Part shown: positions 59,724 through 64,000 of the stretch, one piece after another
Numbering within the stretch: the stretch's first letter is position 1
Layout: every line of letters begins with the position of its first letter
Source: UBA7067 sp051880615
GTDB taxonomy: Bacteria > Bacillota > Clostridia > Oscillospirales > Acutalibacteraceae
DNA: 64,000 bases
Reading direction: 5' to 3'
Assembly: GCA_051880615.1 (NCBI GenBank)
Contig: JBJEOH010000034.1
Span: 124,001-188,000, forward strand
Notes under the pieces: model-generated
Seen by the model: the letters and a program-made list of their open reading frames with translations, nothing else
What the model was told of the DNA's origin: nothing
Databases searched by the model: none
Translations under genes and position numbers: made by a program

Positions 59724-61004
59724 ATGGAACAACTGAAACGCCGCGAGCTTTGCCGCGGAATTTATTTAAACAGCGTCAGGGATGACCGCTTTAAATCAGG
59801 CAGAATATCGGTCAATATGTCGGTGCCTTTAAAGGACGAAACAGCCGCTGAAAATGCGCTGATGATTCAGCTTTTAGGTCGCAGCTGCAAGGCTTATCCC
59901 GATTATATCAGCTTAAACCGTGAGGTGAGCAGGCTTTACGGCGCTGCATTGACAACAGACTGCATTAAGATGGGCGATTTGCAGACTCTCACCCTGTCGG
60001 TGTCGGGTCTTGACGACAGATACACCCTTGACGGCGAGGTGCTGTCAGAGGAGCTTGCGCAGCTGCTTTGCAAAATGCTGTTTGAGCCGAAGCTTGAGGG
60101 AGAGGCTTTTGCCGCAGCTGATGTTGAGCAGGAGCGCAGACAGCTACTTGAGCTGATTGAGGCGGAGGCTAACGAAAAGAGAGGCTATGCGATAAAGCAG
60201 TGCATAAGGCTGATGTGCAAAAACGACAGCTTCGGTATAAGCCGCATAGGCACATATGAGCAGGTAAGCTCGGTTACTCCTCAGGAGGTTTACAAGGCTT
60301 GGAGAAGAGTGCTTGAAACCGCCGTTGTGAATATTGTTGTTGTCGGCGAGCTTGACGATGAGGCAATAGGCGAGGCTTTTAAGTCTGAGTTCACAAAGCT
60401 TGACAGAGCGGTGGCCGACTGCACGATAAAGCCGTATGAGTTTGACGGTGAGCTAAGACAGAGCATTGAAGCTCAGGAGGTAATGCAGTCAAAGCTTGTT
60501 ATGGGCTTCAGCTGTAAAATCAGCGCAGGTGACGAGAGAGCCGACCACGCAAAGCTGATGACCCTTGTCCTGGGCGGAACGCCAAGCTCAAAGCTCTTTA
60601 CAAATGTGCGTGAAAAGGAGAGTCTGTGCTATTACTGTGCTGCTAACTATAACCGTCAAAAGGGCATAATCCTTGTTGACAGCGGCGTTGAAAAGCAGAA
60701 TATAGAAAAGACTAAGACTGAGATTTTAAATCAGCTTGAGCAGATAAAGCAGGGCAATATTACCGATTTTGAAATAAGTGCCGCAAAGCTTGCGGTAGGG
60801 GATAGCGCAGGAATGGTGACGGACAGTGTTTCGGGCATAGAAAAATTCTATTCCTCACAGCTTTTTGAAAAGGAAATTCTGTCGCCTGAGCAGGCGGCTG
60901 AAAAGGTAAACGCAGTGACTAAGGAGCAGATTATAGAGGCGGCAAAATGCGTTGAGCTTGCGGCGGTTTATGTTCTTACTGACGGCGAGGAGGGTGAAGA
61001 ATGA
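59724..61004 (+). CDS. yfmF: Inactive M16-family peptidase subunit, YfmF-like
   Basis: 426 residues. M16 fold, but the HxxEH zinc motif is absent: the matching region reads ENALMIQLLGRSC. The C-terminal half keeps the substrate-holding pattern LVLGGTPSSKLFTNVREKESLCYYC. In Bacillus YfmF with YfmH is needed to modify elongation factor P with 5-aminopentanol. ATG 59724 follows GAAAGGAAAA. The next gene overlaps by 4 bp (ATGA) and encodes the active partner. Confidence 0.85.
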   Translation: MEQLKRRELCRGIYLNSVRDDRFKSGRISVNMSVPLKDETAAENALMIQLLGRSCKAYPDYISLNREVSRLYGAALTTDCIKMGDLQTLTLSVSGLDDRYTLDGEVLSEELAQLLCKMLFEPKLEGEAFAAADVEQERRQLLELIEAEANEKRGYAIKQCIRLMCKNDSFGISRIGTYEQVSSVTPQEVYKAWRRVLETAVVNIVVVGELDDEAIGEAFKSEFTKLDRAVADCTIKPYEFDGELRQSIEAQEVMQSKLVMGFSCKISAGDERADHAKLMTLVLGGTPSSKLFTNVREKESLCYYCAANYNRQKGIILVDSGVEKQNIEKTKTEILNQLEQIKQGNITDFEISAAKLAVGDSAGMVTDSVSGIEKFYSSQLFEKEILSPEQAAEKVNAVTKEQIIEAAKCVELAAVYVLTDGEEGEE

Positions 61005-62284
61005 GTACAAATATTACGGAGATAAAGAACGACAGACTGAATGAAAAATACTATAAAATAGACCACGAATCGGGTCTTACGGTTTATGTGTTCCCGAAGG
61101 AGGGTTATAAATCGACCTATGCTGTGTACGGCACAAACTTCGGCTCGGTGAATACACACTTTATTGCAGACGGTAAGGAGATAATATCGCCTGACGGTAT
61201 TGCTCACTATCTTGAGCATAAGCTTTTTGAGAGTGAGGACGGCGATGCCTTTACAAAATACGCAAAAACTGGAGCTAACGCAAATGCTTACACCTCGTTT
61301 GAAAAAACCTGCTATCTCTTTTCCTGCTCGACTAATCTTGAGGAAAATCTGAGGATACTCTTAGGCTTTGTTCAAAGCCCGTACTTCACCGATGAAACGG
61401 TTGCAAAGGAGCAGGGTATTATCGGGCAGGAGATAAGAATGTATGACGACGCGCCCGACTGGAGAGTGATGTTCAATCTGCTGGGCGGAATGTACCACAA
61501 TCACCCTGTAAGGGTGGATATTGCGGGAACGGTTGAGTCGATTGCCGAAATCACGCCTGCAAAGCTATATGAGTGCTACAACAGCTTTTATACACCTGAA
61601 AATATGGCGCTGTGCGTTGTCGGCAATGCTGATGTTGATATGGTTGTGCGCCTTGTTGATGAGCTTGTGAAGAAGGGTGAGAGCAAGAGCGTTGAGCGCA
61701 TTTTCCCCGATGAGCCGCTTTGTGTTGCAAATGATTATGTTGAGCAGGTTCTGCCTGTTACCGTTCCGCTTTTCCAGCTCGGCTTCAAGGCTGACGGAAG
61801 TGTAAAGCTCAACGAAAAGCAGACAGCCGCCTGTGAGGTTATGCTTATGACGCTTGCCTCAAACTATTCGCCGATGTATAAGGAGCTTATGGACAACGGA
61901 CTGATAAATGAAAGCTTCGGCTATGAACAGCTTGAGGGACCTTATTATAACGGACTGCTGTTCAGCGGCGAATCGAAAAACCCGAAGGCTGTGGCTGAAA
62001 TAATAAAAAAGCATATTTCGTATGCGCTAAAAAACGGACTTGACAGGGAAGATTTTGAGATAGCCAAAAAGGCGATTTACGCCGACTATGCTTCGTATCT
62101 CAACAGCGTAACCTCTATCGGCGGCGCTCTTATAAGCTGTGCCTTTACGGGCAGAGAGCTGTTCGGAACTGTTGAGGCTGTCGCTGAGCTTGAAATAGGA
62201 GAGGCTGAAGAAATGCTCCGTTTCCTGCTTGACCCGAACAACACAACGCTTTCAGTTATCAGGGGAGGACAGGAAAATGTATAA
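61001..62284 (+). CDS. yfmH: M16-family zinc peptidase, YfmH-like
   Basis: 427 residues. Zinc motif HxxEH in GIAHYLEHKLFESEDG (His, Glu and His all present, about 67-71) and a downstream Glu in EQGIIGQEIRMYDD. C-terminal half has SNYSPMYKELMDNGLI. Partner of the preceding YfmF-like protein; together they likely form a heterodimeric protease linked to EF-P maturation. ATG 61001 overlaps the previous stop. efp itself is not in the window. Confidence 0.87.
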   Translation: MSTNITEIKNDRLNEKYYKIDHESGLTVYVFPKEGYKSTYAVYGTNFGSVNTHFIADGKEIISPDGIAHYLEHKLFESEDGDAFTKYAKTGANANAYTSFEKTCYLFSCSTNLEENLRILLGFVQSPYFTDETVAKEQGIIGQEIRMYDDAPDWRVMFNLLGGMYHNHPVRVDIAGTVESIAEITPAKLYECYNSFYTPENMALCVVGNADVDMVVRLVDELVKKGESKSVERIFPDEPLCVANDYVEQVLPVTVPLFQLGFKADGSVKLNEKQTAACEVMLMTLASNYSPMYKELMDNGLINESFGYEQLEGPYYNGLLFSGESKNPKAVAEIIKKHISYALKNGLDREDFEIAKKAIYADYASYLNSVTSIGGALISCAFTGRELFGTVEAVAELEIGEAEEMLRFLLDPNNTTLSVIRGGQENV

Positions 62285-63116
62285 TGTATCGTTTCCGGGT
62301 CTCGGGATAAATGATTTGCAGATTAATTCTGTTGCTTTTTCGCTGGGAGATATGGATATACGCTGGTACGGAGTTATTATTGCAACGGGTCTAATACTTG
62401 CGGTTGTTTATGCAATGACTGTGTGCAAAAAACGCTTTGGAGTTGACCCGGACAAGCTTATGAACTGTGTGATTGTGGGACTTGTAACGGCAATTATAGG
62501 CGCAAGGCTTTATTATGTAGCCTTTGAGTGGGAAACCTACAGTAAAGACCCGATTAAGATCTTCAGCATAAACGAGGGAGGTCTTGCGATTTACGGTGGT
62601 CTTATCGGTGCGCTTATCGGCGGTCTTGTTGTTGCAAAAATCAGCCGTATAAACATTCCGGCTCTGCTTGATGTTGCTGTTCTCGGATTTTTAATCGGTC
62701 AGGGAATAGGCAGATGGGGCAATTTCACAAATCAAGAGGCGTTCGGCACTCCGACAGATTTGCCGTGGGGAATGATAAGTGAGAACACAGGCGGCGTTGC
62801 AGTTCACCCTTGCTTTTTGTATGAAAGCCTGTGGTGTCTGCTCGGCTTTGTTCTGCTTCACTTCTTTAGCAAGTACCTGAGAAAATATGACGGACAGGTT
62901 TTCCTTATGTACCTTGTGTGGTACGGAGCGGAAAGAATGGTTGTTGAGGGACTAAGAACCGACAGCCTGATGACGCCGATTCTGAACCTGAGAGTGTCGC
63001 AGGTTTTGTCGGCCGTGCTTGTGATTATCGGGCTTGTATTTTTGATTATAAACTTTATCCGCAAGAAGGACACGATAGCTGTGCCTGTAAAAAGATTAGA
63101 GAGGAAGAAAGCATAA
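62277..63116 (+). CDS. lgt: Prolipoprotein diacylglyceryl transferase
   Basis: 279 residues, about seven membrane helices. It moves diacylglycerol from phosphatidylglycerol to the Cys of prolipoproteins, such as those at 19289 and 52627. Motifs: IRWYGVIIATGLI, GARLYYV, GGLAIYGGLIGALIGG, and the Lgt signature GRWGNFTNQEAFG, then HPCFLYES. ATG 62277 follows GGGGAGGACAGG and overlaps the yfmH-like stop by 8 bp; an in-frame start at 62229 is inside that gene. folD overlaps its stop by one base. Confidence 0.95.
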   Translation: MYNVSFPGLGINDLQINSVAFSLGDMDIRWYGVIIATGLILAVVYAMTVCKKRFGVDPDKLMNCVIVGLVTAIIGARLYYVAFEWETYSKDPIKIFSINEGGLAIYGGLIGALIGGLVVAKISRINIPALLDVAVLGFLIGQGIGRWGNFTNQEAFGTPTDLPWGMISENTGGVAVHPCFLYESLWCLLGFVLLHFFSKYLRKYDGQVFLMYLVWYGAERMVVEGLRTDSLMTPILNLRVSQVLSAVLVIIGLVFLIINFIRKKDTIAVPVKRLERKKA

Positions 63117-63970
63117 TGGCTAAGATAATAGACGGCAAGGCGGTTTCAGCCGCAGTAAAGGCGCAGGTTAAGGAGGAAACGGCAAGGCTTAAGGAGCAGG
63201 GAATTGTTCCGGGATTGGCGGTTGTAATCGTTGGCGACGACCCTGCGTCAAGAGTGTATGTAAACAACAAGAAAAAGGCTTGCGAGCTTGTCGGCTTCCA
63301 TTCGGAGGAATATGCGCTCGGCGCTGAAACAACGCAGGAGGAGCTTCTTGCCCTTGTGGAAAAGCTCAACAATGACGACAGCATAAACGGAATACTCGTT
63401 CAGCTGCCGCTGCCGAAGCACCTTGACGATAAGGCGGTTATAGCGGCGATTGACCCGAAAAAGGATGTTGACGCATTCCACGCAGAGAATGTCGGCAAGA
63501 TTATGATAGGCGACTATAAATTCCTGCCGTGTACTCCTGCCGGAGTTATGGAGCTGCTTGCAAGCGAGAATATTGAAATTGAGGGAAAAAGCTGCGTAGT
63601 TATCGGCAGAAGCAATATTGTGGGCAAGCCTATGGCTATGCTGCTGTTGCACAAGAACGGCACTGTTACCATTACACACAGCCGCACAAAGAACCTCAAG
63701 GAAATCTGCCTTGGCGCTGACATTATCGTTGCGGCGGTAGGTATTCCGAAGTTTTTGAAGGGCGATATGGTAAAGGACGGCGCAGTAGTTATTGATGTCG
63801 GTATGGACAGGGACGAAAACGGCAAGCTGTGCGGTGATGTTGACTTTGACGAGGTTGAGAAAAAGGCAGGGTACATTACGCCTGTTCCCGGCGGAGTTGG
63901 TCCGATGACGATTGCAATGCTGATGAAAAACACGCTGATGTCGGCAAAGATTGCACACGGTCTTGCATAA
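63116..63970 (+). CDS. folD: Bifunctional methylenetetrahydrofolate dehydrogenase / methenyltetrahydrofolate cyclohydrolase
   Basis: 284 residues, normal length. It interconverts 5,10-methylene-, methenyl- and 10-formyl-tetrahydrofolate for purine and formylmethionine synthesis. Motifs: VGDDPASRVYVNNKKKAC (substrate and catalytic Lys), GILVQLPLPKHLDD, VIGRSNIVGKPMAML for NADP, and TPVPGGVGPMTIAMLMKNT. ATG 63116 shares a base with the lgt stop (TAATG), with GAGAGGAAG upstream. Last gene of the window; its terminator is not seen. Confidence 0.97.
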   Translation: MAKIIDGKAVSAAVKAQVKEETARLKEQGIVPGLAVVIVGDDPASRVYVNNKKKACELVGFHSEEYALGAETTQEELLALVEKLNNDDSINGILVQLPLPKHLDDKAVIAAIDPKKDVDAFHAENVGKIMIGDYKFLPCTPAGVMELLASENIEIEGKSCVVIGRSNIVGKPMAMLLLHKNGTVTITHSRTKNLKEICLGADIIVAAVGIPKFLKGDMVKDGAVVIDVGMDRDENGKLCGDVDFDEVEKKAGYITPVPGGVGPMTIAMLMKNTLMSAKIAHGLA

Positions 63971-64000
63971 CAGCGGAAAAGAGAACAGGGAATAAGTTAA

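Noticed and set aside
63248..63958. 236-codon minus-strand frame
   Set aside because: Antisense shadow of folD, which has all its family motifs.

Overview
The window looks like a chromosome segment of a Gram-positive gut or rumen clostridium of the Ruminococcaceae/Oscillospiraceae type ([Eubacterium] siraeum or Ruminococcus bromii-like). The evidence is Firmicutes gene order (glmU-prs-pth-mfd, rpsO-pnp, pheST behind a T-box, ydbS-ydbT, yfmF-yfmH), strong AGGAGG ribosome binding sites, sigma-A promoters with 17-bp spacers, and four secreted proteins with type I dockerins, the docking module of cellulosome/amylosome systems. The species assignment is inference.

Layout. 1-2.7 kb: a truncated membrane-anchored DHHW-like protein, the Mg transporter mgtE behind a long structured leader, and a small XRE regulator with a palindromic operator. 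3-4.8 kb: a secreted repeat/CBM-like/dockerin protein. 5.1-11.2 kb: glutamate synthase gltB-gltD. 11.5-16.4 kb (minus): mgsA, a MinD-like ATPase, then a coupled zapA-like / U32 peptidase / dut set. 16.7-19.2 kb: alpha-glucan phosphorylase. 19.3-26.6 kb (minus): glmU-prs-pth-mfd and a PrsA/SurA-like lipoprotein. 26.9-29.5 kb: pyruvate phosphate dikinase. 29.7-35.1 kb (minus): a small dockerin protein and a two-gene BadF/HgdB-type acyl-CoA dehydratase activase system. 35.4-40.3 kb: a RumA-type methyltransferase, TrmO, a GNAT enzyme, and a PhoP/PhoR-like two-component system with a Pho-box-like repeat. 40.5-45.5 kb: two large dockerin proteins, a beta-helix protein and an LRR/CAP protein, that share almost identical Ig-like modules. 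45.6-48.4 kb: a patatin and the ydbS-ydbT PH-domain pair. 48.4-51.2 kb (minus): pnp and rpsO. 51.3-53.1 kb: hflX and a small lipoprotein. 53.3-54.6 kb (minus): DUF6465- and DUF6106-type genes. 54.7-58.4 kb: T-box, pheS, pheT. 58.7-64 kb: ireB, RNase P RNA (minus), yfmF-yfmH-lgt-folD.

Most of the window is core metabolism and information processing. The accessory and most novel part is the dockerin complement. One protein carries starch-binding-like and repeated helical modules. One is a beta-helix. One joins BspA-type leucine-rich repeats, bacterial Ig folds, an internal dockerin and a C-terminal CAP domain. One has an unrecognised N-terminal domain. A 9-codon relic of a dockerin 3' end directly behind the phoR stop, and the shared Ig-module DNA, indicate that this repertoire is being shuffled by recombination. 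Glycogen/starch phosphorylase and PPDK fit a polysaccharide-fermenting lifestyle.

Non-coding features of note are the mgtE leader (no M-box consensus that I can recognise), a 108-bp terminal-inverted-repeat element between rpsO and pnp, dispersed GAGTGAAGAG-type intergenic repeats, and the phenylalanine T-box. No tRNA, rRNA, CRISPR array, transposase or prophage gene was seen.
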